Assembly: GCA_013821865.1 (NCBI GenBank) | Contig: PNJM01000043.1 | Location: 1-13,920 of the forward strand | Length of the DNA: 13,920 bases | DNA from: Rhodocyclaceae bacterium | GTDB taxonomy: Bacteria > Pseudomonadota > Gammaproteobacteria > Burkholderiales > Rhodocyclaceae | Direction of reading: 5' to 3' | Shown here: positions 1 through 7,092 of the stretch, in pieces | Layout of the letters: each line of letters starts with the position of its first letter | How positions within the stretch are numbered: the stretch's first letter is position 1 | The notes under the pieces: model-generated | What the model was told of the DNA's origin: nothing | The model's database searches: none | The model's input: only the letters and a program-made list of their open reading frames with translations | Made by a program: the position numbers and the translations under genes

Positions 1-2439
1 GAAGCGCACCGTGAGGCCGGCCTGGGCCAGGCTCACGTCGTCGGCGGCCAGAGGCGGCGGTTCGGCCTCGACCTTGACGCCAGCCATCTCGCCAAGCTGG
101 CGCAGATTCTTGGCGTAACGACCGGCCGTGTGGCGCAGCACTTTGACATATTCCTGGCGCGCGGCGTCGGTCTGGCTGCGGGCCATGTCGTTATCGCGAC
201 GGCGTTCGTTGACCTCGGTTTCCTGGCGCGTGTAGTCGTCCTTGAGCTTGTCCCGCAGCAGCACCACGGTCTCGTCGGATTCCCAGGATTCCGATTCGAA
301 GCGGCGCTCAATCTCAGCGATGCGCCGGTCGATGGCCCTGACATCGCCCCATGTTTCCGCCAGCTTCAGGTTGGCCTGGGCGTCGCGCCATGCGCCGGGC
401 AGCGTGCGGCTGAGCTTGCGCCAGCCGCGCAGCCGCGCGCACTGGTCGCGCCGCGCTTCGCGGTTTTCCAGTGCGGCGATCTCTCTGGAGAGAGTTGCGA
501 TGGCGCTGGCGGTTTCCTCTGCCTGGAGCCGCACCTCGCCAAGGGCTGTTTCGGCGCCCTTGCGGTTGGCGACCGCGGCATTGACGGCGGTGATAGCGTC
601 GTCATGGGCTGTCTTCGCCTTGGCGAGCTCGGCTTGCGCGCGGGCGAACTCGTCGGCTCGGGCGGCCAGCTCACGGCCTGCGTCGATGCCATTGAGTTTC
701 AGGCGCAGGGCGGCGATGGCCTCGTCGAGCGCGCCGAGCCTCTCCCGCAGTGGCTGTGCCTCACCCCCCAACTCACCAATGCGCTCCCGCAGGGCCGCCA
801 GCCGCGCGGTGCCGAACTGGGGCGCGCCGCCGGCGGCATGGCGTCCGCCGCGCCGCTCGCGCAGGTAGCCCTTGCGGGTCACCCAGTCCTGGCTGCGGGG
901 CAGCCGCGCGCCCTCATGGGCGTCCTCGACGCGGCGGGTGCGGTCCAGCAGGCGCGTGATCCACTCGGGCACGGGCCGGGTGAGCTTCACCACATCGAGC
1001 AGAGAACCGGGGCTGGCATTGGTGGGCAGGGTCCGTTCGGGGACGACGAAGTGGCGGTAGCGCAGGTTCTCGCCGAGGGCGAAGGCCGCCTCCGCATCGC
1101 GCTCCCGCTCCAGCAGCACCACGTGGGCGAGGGCGGCGAGCACGGCTTCCACCGCTGTCTGCCAGGCGGGGTCCGTGACTTCCACCAGATCCCCGAGCAG
1201 GTCGTGAGCGATTCCCGCCTCCTCCAGGGCGCGGCGGAACGCGGCCACGTCGGTGGGGTCGGCGCGTCGCCCGGTGGCAAGGAGTTCCAGCATCGCGCGG
1301 GCCTGCTTCAGTTCATCGTCCACGCCGGCCAGTTTCGCCTGCAAGCGGCTGCGCTCGCCCTCAGCCGCCTCCAGGGCCAGTTGGTCGGCGGCGGGGTCGC
1401 TACCTGCTTGCCGCGCCGACTCGATCAGCCGCTTGCGCGCTTCGAGCCGCGTTTCCCAGCGGGTCTTGGCCTGGCCGGCCTGGGAGGCGGCGCCGTAGGC
1501 GTTCTGCTCGTGCTCGTCGGCCGCGTCCTTGCGCGCTCGGGCCACCTCCAGCGCCGCATCCAGCCCATCCTTGCGCGCGCTCTTATGCTCCCGCTCCAAG
1601 CGCTTGGAGCGCCACTCCCGGCGCGTAGCCGTGAGGGTATTGCGGGCGCCGCGGATAGAGTCGCCGAGAAGGTGGTATTCCAGCCGCGGCCGCACCTCCG
1701 ACACCAGAACGGTCTGCTCGTCCTTGAGGGCGCGCCACTCCAGGTAGCGATTCACCTTGCCTTCGTATTCGGCGAGGCGGTGGCCGATGCGGGCCTGCTC
1801 GCCTTCCATGGCCGCAAGCTCGCGGGCAACCGCGTCCTGGTGGTTCCTCGCCTCGGCGTAACGATCAAGGGTCTCCTTGTCGCCGAAGACCTGGAATACG
1901 AGATCCAGCAGCTCCTTGGGAGAGAGCTCGCACAGTTTGTCGGTCTGGCCTTGCTCCAGGGAAAGCACCTTGGCCAGCGCCGGCGTGAGGCCTGCCTGCT
2001 GCAGGAGCTGGCGCCAGTCGCGTACGCCGTAGGGCTGGCCCAGCTTCTCCATGTCCTCGATGGGCACGTCGTGGGCGGCGAGAAAGTACGCGCGGTTCCA
2101 GTCGCCGCCTTTCTTCTCGATGCGGCAGGCGAGCGTGACCATGTCTTCCTGGTGCGGCGGCCAGAAGGGACGTCGCCCATTGGGCAGGCGCCGGTTGTCG
2201 ACCACCGCGCGCAGCCAGGCGAAGTCCTCGCCGTTGCGGCGCACGTAGCGCTTGTAGTCGCGCTTGCGCGATCCCTGGCCCGAGCAGTCCAGGGCCAGCA
2301 GGGTGCGCAGGGCGTCGAGCAGCGTGGTCTTGCCCGAGCCGTTGGGGCCGACGATGGTGACGATTGCGGCATCGAGGGGCAATTCCACCCGCTTCCAGTA
2401 GTCCCAGTGGACGACCTCCAGCTTCTCGAACCGAAACAT
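1..2439 (-). CDS. SMC-type condensin ATPase, MksB/JetC-like (3' end off window)
   Basis: The minus frame is open from ATG at 2439 to the window edge, giving 813 residues with no stop, so the C-terminal ATPase head is missing only because the window ends. Residues 1-185 form the N-terminal head: Walker A GPNGSGKTT is at 31-39, and a QGQ...LSPKELLD stretch lies near 160-172, as in SMC/MukB-like proteins. Charged heptad-like coiled coil follows to about 390. Residues about 395-545 look like a hinge, with VTRKGY and a Gly/Arg-rich turn near 516-535, and coiled coil then returns. Such proteins dimerise at the hinge and extrude DNA loops with a kleisin. The start overlaps the stop of the preceding gene by one base (TGATG), so translation is probably coupled. 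The neighbours match MksF/MksE or JetA/JetB. MksB-type chromosome condensin and JetC-type plasmid defence cannot be separated here. An SbcC/Rad50-like protein is less likely given the partners. Confidence 0.88.
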   Translation of the reverse strand, partial: MFRFEKLEVVHWDYWKRVELPLDAAIVTIVGPNGSGKTTLLDALRTLLALDCSGQGSRKRDYKRYVRRNGEDFAWLRAVVDNRRLPNGRRPFWPPHQEDMVTLACRIEKKGGDWNRAYFLAAHDVPIEDMEKLGQPYGVRDWRQLLQQAGLTPALAKVLSLEQGQTDKLCELSPKELLDLVFQVFGDKETLDRYAEARNHQDAVARELAAMEGEQARIGHRLAEYEGKVNRYLEWRALKDEQTVLVSEVRPRLEYHLLGDSIRGARNTLTATRREWRSKRLEREHKSARKDGLDAALEVARARKDAADEHEQNAYGAASQAGQAKTRWETRLEARKRLIESARQAGSDPAADQLALEAAEGERSRLQAKLAGVDDELKQARAMLELLATGRRADPTDVAAFRRALEEAGIAHDLLGDLVEVTDPAWQTAVEAVLAALAHVVLLERERDAEAAFALGENLRYRHFVVPERTLPTNASPGSLLDVVKLTRPVPEWITRLLDRTRRVEDAHEGARLPRSQDWVTRKGYLRERRGGRHAAGGAPQFGTARLAALRERIGELGGEAQPLRERLGALDEAIAALRLKLNGIDAGRELAARADEFARAQAELAKAKTAHDDAITAVNAAVANRKGAETALGEVRLQAEETASAIATLSREIAALENREARRDQCARLRGWRKLSRTLPGAWRDAQANLKLAETWGDVRAIDRRIAEIERRFESESWESDETVVLLRDKLKDDYTRQETEVNERRRDNDMARSQTDAARQEYVKVLRHTAGRYAKNLRQLGEMAGVKVEAEPPPLAADDVSLAQAGLTVRF

Positions 2440-3065
2440 CAGGCGGGCTCCCGCCGCTTCTTGACAACATCGGCGAGGGCGCCTTGCAGTATGCGGGGGG
2501 CGACTTCGGCGTAGTCGAAGGCGAGATCGAGGAGCGGACCCTCGAACAGGGTCTTGTTGCGCCGCTCGATGAAGCCCAGGCGAGAGAGCACGGGTAGCAG
2601 GAACTGGATGACCCGCGCCTTCCCGCCTAGCAGGCGACCATAGTCTTCGAGCAGGGTCGTCTCGGGGATTCCGCCGGATACTTCGGTGTCCGGTTTGCGC
2701 GCGGCGCCTCCGAACATCTCGCCCTGGCCTTCGGTATCCGTGCGGGAAATCTGCCGCTCCCGCTTGGGCAGCACGATGAGCGCCCAGAGGAGTACGAGCA
2801 GCGCCACCGCATCCTTGGGCAGTCCCACGTTGCTCGCCTGCCATTCCGCGTCGGTTTCGAACACCGGCGCTTCGGCATCTTTCGCCAGCGCTATGGCGAC
2901 GTAGTCGGCGTATGGGTGGTCCAGCAGGCGTAGACCGCAGGCGGCGAGCCGTTCCTCCACCTCTTGCCGCAGGCCGGCGTCGGTGAGCAGCGCCAGCATT
3001 TCCTGGTCCCGGCGCGGCAGCACGCGCTGGGCGAGGAGGCGGGCGATGATTCGGGATGCGTCCAT
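2439..3065 (-). CDS. MksE/JetB-like winged-helix subunit of the condensin complex
   Basis: A 208-aa acidic, mostly helical protein. Residues about 140-190 read as a winged helix (LLPVLSRLGFIERRN then FEGPLLDLAF), as in MksE/MukE and DUF4194 (JetB) proteins, which bind the kleisin and modulate loading of the SMC ring. A hydrophobic helix at about 86-99 (DAVALLVLLWALIV) precedes a charged loop with KRERQISR; it is too short and isolated to suggest a membrane protein. Both ends overlap neighbours by one base: its ATG shares its A with the upstream TGA, and its own TGA does the same with the SMC gene start. Equal expression of the three subunits is therefore likely. The family call rests mainly on size, fold pattern and position between a kleisin-like gene and an SMC gene, not on a single signature motif. 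Confidence 0.72.
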   Translation of the reverse strand: MDASRIIARLLAQRVLPRRDQEMLALLTDAGLRQEVEERLAACGLRLLDHPYADYVAIALAKDAEAPVFETDAEWQASNVGLPKDAVALLVLLWALIVLPKRERQISRTDTEGQGEMFGGAARKPDTEVSGGIPETTLLEDYGRLLGGKARVIQFLLPVLSRLGFIERRNKTLFEGPLLDLAFDYAEVAPRILQGALADVVKKRREPA

Positions 3066-4336
3066 CAGGCCGCCGTGGGCAAAGGTCGCAGCCGGCCGGG
3101 AGTCATGGCCGCCACCTCTTCGCGCCCCACGGGCTCAAGGGGAACGGCGGCATCCCATTCCAGGGTCAACGGTAGGCCCGCCAGGGGCGCCATGTCGGCG
3201 TCCACGTTGACGTCGCCCAGGAATGTCAGCAGGGACAGGCGGTAGGAGGCGGCGCGGAAGCTGCCGCCTACCACGGCGTCGGCTACCGGCAACGTGGCAT
3301 CCAGGTGGCCGAGGGTGGTGAGCAGGTCGGCAAATTCGGGCGGAGGTTCCAGTGCGGCATCGGCCATCGGTTCCGCTGCTGCCGGTTCCGGCAGGGTGGA
3401 CTGGCGGCGGTCGGTGCGATGCCTGTCCACGAGTTCAGCTTCGGCTATATCCAGCATCACATCCGGCAGCACGAAAACGGGCTGCGAAATCAGGGCTAGA
3501 TCCTGGGCAGCGAGGGCGGCGAGATTGTCGACGGACAGCGTGCGCAGCCACGCGGCAACTTCGGAGGTGGTGATGCCGCCCTGGGACAGATGCACCCGTT
3601 GGCGGGTGATGGCCGCCAGCTCGCGCTGGAAGATCGAGGACATCCGCATGATCTCCGATTGGCGGGCACCAATCTCCTGGGCCAGGCGCCAGGTGTCGTC
3701 GTCGAAGCCCTCCTCGGACAGCGCACCAAGCACCTGGGTGCCTTTCTCCATCCACTGCCAGACGGAGCCCAGCTTGCCTTGGGCCGCCTTGAGACGAAAC
3801 TCGGAGCCGGAGGCGACGGCAGAGGAGAATTCCGCCTTCAGTTCCGCCAGCCGCGCCAGCAGGTGGCGCAGGTTGTCGGCGGAGAGCCGGCCCACGGCGC
3901 CGCCGCCTGCCACCTGGGAGACGAGGAAGCCCAGCGCCGCATCCTCGTCGGCGGCAAAGCGCAGCATCTGGTCGAGCGCGGCGAGCGCCATGCGCCCGGC
4001 CGGCGCCAGAATGTAGAGGCGGGTGTCGCCGTCCCAGATCAAAAGGCCGTGCTCCCGCAGGCGTTTCAGCACCGTGTCCAGCTTGACCGGATCGAGCCAG
4101 GCGAAGCGGGCCTCCAGTTCGCGGGAAGACCACTGCGGCGCCTCGGCGCGGGCGCCAATCTCGCGCATCACCGCCAGGCGCACCAGCACTTCCTCGTCCC
4201 CGCCGCGAAACAGGGCGACGAAGGCATCGATCAGGGAGCGGGCGGAGAGAAGGGCGTGAAGTCCCGGCACGTCTTCGGCGACGATACCGGGCGCGAGGAA
4301 GTCGGCGAGTTGGAAAGTGTCTTTTGCGGTGCTCAT
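3065..4336 (-). CDS. MksF/JetA-like kleisin subunit of the condensin complex
   Basis: A 423-aa soluble protein, first of the three coupled genes. Residues about 50-118 look like an N-terminal winged helix (SSRELEARFAWLDP, then VLKRLREHGLLIWDGDTRLYIL). About 150-290 is a helical middle that could form the SMC-neck contact. About 310-345 is an Ala/Pro/Glu linker, and the rest is a small C-terminal domain rich in Leu, Val and Pro. This winged helix-helices-linker-C domain plan is that of MukF/MksF kleisins and JetA. The start at 4336 is the first ATG of the frame and fits the family length, but no strong Shine-Dalgarno precedes it. The stop overlaps the start of the MksE-like gene. Transcription would start in the 4337-4490 region, divergent from nifE. 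I saw no convincing sigma-70 promoter there. Confidence 0.72.
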   Translation of the reverse strand: MSTAKDTFQLADFLAPGIVAEDVPGLHALLSARSLIDAFVALFRGGDEEVLVRLAVMREIGARAEAPQWSSRELEARFAWLDPVKLDTVLKRLREHGLLIWDGDTRLYILAPAGRMALAALDQMLRFAADEDAALGFLVSQVAGGGAVGRLSADNLRHLLARLAELKAEFSSAVASGSEFRLKAAQGKLGSVWQWMEKGTQVLGALSEEGFDDDTWRLAQEIGARQSEIMRMSSIFQRELAAITRQRVHLSQGGITTSEVAAWLRTLSVDNLAALAAQDLALISQPVFVLPDVMLDIAEAELVDRHRTDRRQSTLPEPAAAEPMADAALEPPPEFADLLTTLGHLDATLPVADAVVGGSFRAASYRLSLLTFLGDVNVDADMAPLAGLPLTLEWDAAVPLEPVGREEVAAMTPGRLRPLPTAA

Positions 4337-4491
4337 CGACAGCGATCAAAAACCGAGCGCGTCCAGTTCCCGTGTTACGGCCGCCAAGTCCGCCGCCTAT
4401 TGGCAATGGTAGCTCCGATCCCCGCTATCGGCAACGACGAAGTCCTGCCCACGAATGGATCGCTGTTTTGGTGGGATCGGGTTTCGGTCTA

Positions 4492-4507
4492 TGTCGCGAA
4501 ACCGACA
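4492..4507 (+). promoter_or_regulatory. NifA upstream activator site (TGT-N10-ACA) for nifE
   Basis: TGT at 4492-4494 and ACA at 4505-4507 are separated by exactly 10 bases, the NifA consensus. The dyad extends to ATGTCG (4491-4496) and CGACAT (4503-4508), a perfect 6-bp inverted repeat with a 6-bp centre. It lies 88 bases upstream of the -24/-12 element, a normal distance for an enhancer-type activator acting through DNA looping. Confidence 0.8.
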
Positions 4508-4595
4508 TGAACCCCGACACAAACAAACGATGGACGCCGAGGCTTGGCGCGGCATGGCACCGAATCCAAAGGCGTTTTTTGCATAAGACGTCACG

Positions 4596-4611
4596 TGGCA
4601 TAGGAATTGCA
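4596..4611 (+). promoter_or_regulatory. Sigma-54 (-24/-12) promoter of nifE
   Basis: The 16-mer TGGCATAGGAATTGCA matches the RpoN consensus TGGCACG-N4-TTGCW at the invariant GG and GC with exact spacing; only the CG after TGGCA differs. Transcription is expected near 4622, leaving a leader of about 28 bases before the ATG at 4651. This argues against in-frame ATG 4624 and excludes ATG 4614, which would lie upstream of the transcript. Confidence 0.85.
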
Positions 4612-4650
4612 GCATGACCGGCAATGAATTCTGTTGTCGGGATTGTTGCA

Positions 4651-5631
4651 ATGAGCGCGCTCACAAAAAAAGTCGCTGAACTGATGCACGAGCCCGGCTG
4701 CGCCAAGAACCAGGCGAAGTCGGAGAAGGAGCGCAAGAAGGGCTGCGGCAAGCAGCTCACGCCGGGCGCGGCCGCCGGCGGCTGTGCCTTCGACGGGGCC
4801 AAGATCGCCCTGCAGCCCATCGTGGACGTGGCCCATCTGGTGCACGGCCCCATCGCCTGCGAGGGCAACTCCTGGGACAGCCGCCACGTCTTCTCCTCCG
4901 GCCCCAGCACCTACCGCACCGGCTTCACCACGGACCTGGGCGAGCTGGACGTGATCTACGGCGGCGAGAAGCGCCTGTTCCGCGCCATCCGCGAGATCAT
5001 CGAGAAGGTCGACCCGCCCGCGGTGTTTGTCTACCAGACCTGCGTGCCGGCCATGATCGGCGATGACATCGACGCCGTGTGCAAGGCAGCGCGGGAGAAG
5101 TTCGGCAAGCCGGTGATCCCGGTGAATGCCCCCGGCTTCGCCGGCAGCAAGAACCTGGGCAACAAGCTGGGGGGCGAAGCGCTGCTGGAGCACGTCATCG
5201 GCACCGAGGAGCCCGAGTTCACCACGCCCTGCGACATCAACCTCATCGGCGAATACAACGTGGTGGGCGAGCTGTGGCAGGTGAAGCCGCTGCTGGACGA
5301 GCTGGGCATCCGCATCCTCGCCACCATCTCCGGCGACGCCCGCTACCACGACATCGCCTGCGCCCATCGCGCGCGCGCCGCCATGATGCTGTGCTCCCAG
5401 GCCCTCATCAACGTGGCGCGCAAGATGGAGGAGCACTACGGCATCCCCTACTTCGAGGGCAGCTTCTACGGTATCGCCGACATGTCGGACGCCCTGCGCA
5501 ACATCGCGCGCCTGCTGGTGGAGCGGGCGCCGATGTCGGGCTCATCGACCGCACCGAAGGTCTCCTCGGCGCTGGATAGGCCATTCAGGGCAGCGATCAG
5601 CGGATTCATCGATCGGTTCCTTCCTAGTTGA
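4651..5631 (+). CDS. nifE: NifE, truncated after about 290 residues (probable pseudogene)
   Basis: NifE pairs with NifN to form the scaffold on which the FeMo-cofactor precursor matures; the family is about 470 aa. The first ~290 residues are excellent Nif[55 protein letters not shown] and [16 protein letters not shown], including the conserved cysteines. After LLVER (near 5526) homology continues for about a dozen codons in another frame (DVGLIDRTE), so one G seems to be lost in the run at 5523-5526. NifE then ends around 5560-5566, where an antisense nifW begins. The reading frame adds an unrelated tail to the TAG at 5629-5631. The whole C-terminal domain is missing, so function is unlikely. 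Start 4651 was chosen from the sigma-54 transcript start and NifE N-termini; an in-frame ATG at 4624 is possible. The NifA/sigma-54 promoter looks intact. Confidence 0.93.
   Translation: MSALTKKVAELMHEPGCAKNQAKSEKERKKGCGKQLTPGAAAGGCAFDGAKIALQPIVDVAHLVHGPIACEGNSWDSRHVFSSGPSTYRTGFTTDLGELDVIYGGEKRLFRAIREIIEKVDPPAVFVYQTCVPAMIGDDIDAVCKAAREKFGKPVIPVNAPGFAGSKNLGNKLGGEALLEHVIGTEEPEFTTPCDINLIGEYNVVGELWQVKPLLDELGIRILATISGDARYHDIACAHRARAAMMLCSQALINVARKMEEHYGIPYFEGSFYGIADMSDALRNIARLLVERAPMSGSSTAPKVSSALDRPFRAAISGFIDRFLPS
5552..5566. other. Breakpoint joining truncated nifE to truncated nifW
   Basis: To the left, the plus strand reads as NifE up to about DRTE-GLL. To the right, the minus strand reads as the NifW N-terminus down to GLSSAEE. 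The two homologies meet at the CTCCTC near 5561-5566, which fits either side and may be a microhomology. No insertion sequence, att site or long repeat is visible. A deletion between convergent nif operons would give this structure; a chimeric assembly join would look the same. Confidence 0.7.
5562..5609 (-). pseudogene. nifW: nifW 5' remnant (about 16 codons)
   Basis: ATG at 5609 opens the peptide [16 protein letters not shown], which matches the N-terminal GLSSAEDFF signature of NifW, the nitrogenase-protective protein usually about 100-115 aa. A strong Shine-Dalgarno AGGAAGGAA (5625-5617) sits 7 bases upstream and overlaps the nifV stop codon, as expected for nifV-nifW in one operon. After SAEE the reading becomes antisense nifE; the frame runs on to a stop at 5466 as a 47-aa chimera with no NifW similarity after residue 16. 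The gene is therefore cut by the breakpoint at 5552-5566. The call rests on a short match plus position. Confidence 0.7.
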
Positions 5632-6772
5632 GGGTGGGCGAAGGCGGCAGGGTGACGCATTCGAGGAGGAAGCTCATCAGCTCGCGGAAACCCGGGGCGC
5701 GCTTCCTGGCGACGGCGAAACTGCGCACCCGGGCGAGGATGGTGCGGGCCCGACCCTCGTCCAGGTTGATTCCCATTTCCGCATAGGTGCGGATGACGGC
5801 GCCGGAGCCGGAATGCTTGCCCAGCACGATGCGGTGCTCACGCCCCACCTCGTGGGGATCGAAGCCCTGGTAGTTGAGACAATTCTTGGTCAGGCCATCC
5901 ACGTGGATGCCGGCCTCGTGGGTGAACACCGACTCGCCGACGATGCTCTTGTTCACCGGCACAGGCCGCCCCGAGGCCCGGGCGACCAAGCCGGAGATGC
6001 CTACCAGCGCGAGTGCGTCGACGCCGGTCTCGATGTCGTGCAGATGGCGCAGCGCGATGACCGCTTCCTCCAGCGGCGCGTTGCCCGCGCGCTCGCCGAG
6101 GCCATTCACCGTGGTGTTGATGTGGGTTGCCCCCGCCAGAGCGGCGGCCAGTGTGTTGGCGGTGGCCAGCCCCAGGTCGTCGTGGGCGTGCATCTCGATT
6201 TCCAGGTCGCAGCGCGCGCGCAGGGCGCCGATGCGTTCGTAGGCGGAGAAGGGATCGAGCAGGCCCAGCGTGTCGGCGAAGCGGAAGCGCCGCGCACCGG
6301 CGGCCTGGACCGTCTCCACTACCTCGAAGAGGAATTCCGGATCGGCGCGCGAAGCATCCTCTCCGCCGACGCACACCTCCATGCCGGCGGCCAGGGCCTC
6401 GGGCACGAAGCGCCCGATGGTATCGAGCACCCAGGTGCGGTCGCGGCTGAGCTTGTGCCGGAGCTGAAGATCCGACACGGGGATCGAGAGATTGACGATG
6501 TGGGCGCCGCAACCGCGCGCCGCATCGAGATCGTTTGTGCACATGCGCCCCCACACCATCAGGCGGGCCGGCAGTTGCAGCGCCGAAATGGCAGCCACTA
6601 TCTCGCGCTCCTGAGCCCCCATGGCCGGGATGCCGACTTCCATTTCGGCGACGCCCGCCGCGGACAACGCCCGGGCAATGGCGGTTTTCTCTTCGAGGGA
6701 GAAGGCGACGCCGGCGGTCTGTTCGCCGTCGCGGAGTGTGGTGTCATTGACTGTAACCGACAGGGGTCGCAT
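5624..6772 (-). CDS. nifV: Homocitrate synthase NifV
   Basis: A 382-aa enzyme that condenses acetyl-CoA with 2-oxoglutarate to R-homocitrate, the organic ligand of the nitrogenase FeMo-cofactor. Family motifs are all present: [11 protein letters not shown] at 12-22 (active-site Arg14 and metal-binding Asp15), RFADTLG at 164-170, the metal-binding HAHDDLG at 195-201, and [13 protein letters not shown] at 224-236. The length is normal for NifV. The C-terminal part shows [13 protein letters not shown] and GKHSGSGAV, as in the LeuA/NifV group. Start 6772 has GGAAG about 7 bases upstream and lies about 23 bases after the predicted sigma-54 transcript start. It has its own NifA site, so induction under nitrogen-fixing conditions is expected. 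It is followed by the nifW remnant. A LeuA-like isopropylmalate synthase is unlikely given the length and nif control. Confidence 0.97.
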   Translation of the reverse strand: MRPLSVTVNDTTLRDGEQTAGVAFSLEEKTAIARALSAAGVAEMEVGIPAMGAQEREIVAAISALQLPARLMVWGRMCTNDLDAARGCGAHIVNLSIPVSDLQLRHKLSRDRTWVLDTIGRFVPEALAAGMEVCVGGEDASRADPEFLFEVVETVQAAGARRFRFADTLGLLDPFSAYERIGALRARCDLEIEMHAHDDLGLATANTLAAALAGATHINTTVNGLGERAGNAPLEEAVIALRHLHDIETGVDALALVGISGLVARASGRPVPVNKSIVGESVFTHEAGIHVDGLTKNCLNYQGFDPHEVGREHRIVLGKHSGSGAVIRTYAEMGINLDEGRARTILARVRSFAVARKRAPGFRELMSFLLECVTLPPSPTLN

Positions 6773-6805
6773 GGTCCGCTTCCGATTTGCTCACGCCGAC
6801 AGTCT

Positions 6806-6821
6806 TGCAAGTTGGATGCCA
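6806..6821 (-). promoter_or_regulatory. Sigma-54 (-24/-12) promoter of nifV
   Basis: On the minus strand the 16-mer TGGCATCCAACTTGCA (6821 to 6806) has the invariant GG and GC and exact RpoN spacing. The start site is expected near 6795, giving a short leader to the ATG at 6772. The first six bases, TGGCAT, are the same as in the nifE promoter. Confidence 0.85.
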
Positions 6822-6908
6822 GGCGATGCCGACGTGAAACCTGATCGGGTTTACAAGGGGATGACGCCCGAACGGCGGTGACCAGGGTGTTGGGCGGAAT
6901 GCGACAAA

Positions 6909-6924
6909 TGTCAGCTTTGCAACA
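6909..6924 (-). promoter_or_regulatory. NifA upstream activator site (TGT-N10-ACA) for nifV
   Basis: TGT at 6909-6911 and ACA at 6922-6924 are separated by exactly 10 bases. The site is about 88 bases upstream of the nifV -24 element, the same distance as in the nifE promoter. It lies in the 185-base gap between nifV and the small membrane-protein gene, so it most likely serves nifV only. Confidence 0.78.
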
Positions 6925-6957
6925 AGGCAAGCGCCCCTTGCATCGGGCGAGTGTCGA

Positions 6958-7092
6958 CTACTGGCAAAAGAAGATGCGATTGGCGAAACCCACCACGGCA
7001 TCCGGCGCGAGATAGGCGCGGAAGGCCCAGCCGGCGGCGAAGGCGGCTGCCGCCACGCCGAGCATAACCAGGATGATGCGGGCGGACTTCAT
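6958..7092 (-). CDS. Small single-span membrane protein coupled to the MFS transporter
   Basis: A 44-aa ORF whose ATG at 7092 overlaps the MFS stop codon as ATGA, the usual sign of translational coupling. It starts with a positive residue (MKSAR), has one hydrophobic segment at about 6-21 (IILVMLGVAAAAFAAG), then FRAYLAPDAVVGFANRIFFCQ split by charged and polar residues, ending in Cys-Gln. This fits a one-pass inner-membrane peptide that could be an accessory subunit or stabiliser of the transporter. I do not recognise a family. A chance ORF in GC-rich DNA is possible, but the ATGA overlap and the clean hydrophobic segment argue for a real gene. Confidence 0.6.
   Translation of the reverse strand: MKSARIILVMLGVAAAAFAAGWAFRAYLAPDAVVGFANRIFFCQ

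Larger units (their letters stand above)
4337..4650. other. Divergent intergenic region between the condensin operon and nifE
   Basis: About 314 bases without a gene. The right half holds the nifE NifA site and sigma-54 promoter described separately. The left half (4337-4490) must hold the condensin operon promoter, but no clear -35/-10 pair was found. A small dyad, CCGAT with ATCGG, lies around 4416-4432 and has no T-tract. Nothing else was recognised. Confidence 0.6.

Noticed and set aside
130..2514. A 794-codon plus-strand open frame antisense to the SMC gene.
   Set aside because: It is codon-aligned antisense to a gene with Walker A and coiled-coil features; high GC removes stops. Its translation shows no domain and is rich in Gly, Ala, Leu and Arg.
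4555..4585. TGGCAC at 4555 with TTGCAT at 4579 as an alternative nifE sigma-54 promoter.
   Set aside because: The two elements are far more than the fixed -24/-12 spacing apart; the 4596-4611 element fits exactly.
4614..4679. A 21-codon Cys-rich mini-ORF ([12 protein letters not shown]...) at the nifE start.
   Set aside because: Its ATG lies upstream of the predicted sigma-54 transcript start near 4622, so it would not be on the mRNA.
5813..6844. A 343-codon plus-strand open frame over nifV.
   Set aside because: It is antisense to a complete NifV with all family motifs.
6932..6950. A CGCCC/GGGCG dyad after the MFS operon, as a possible terminator.
   Set aside because: The stem is only 5 bp and no real T-run follows on the minus strand.
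6963..6978. A TGGCA followed by a GC pair, resembling a third sigma-54 site.
   Set aside because: The spacing to the GC is off by one and there is no TTGC; it lies inside the small membrane-protein gene.
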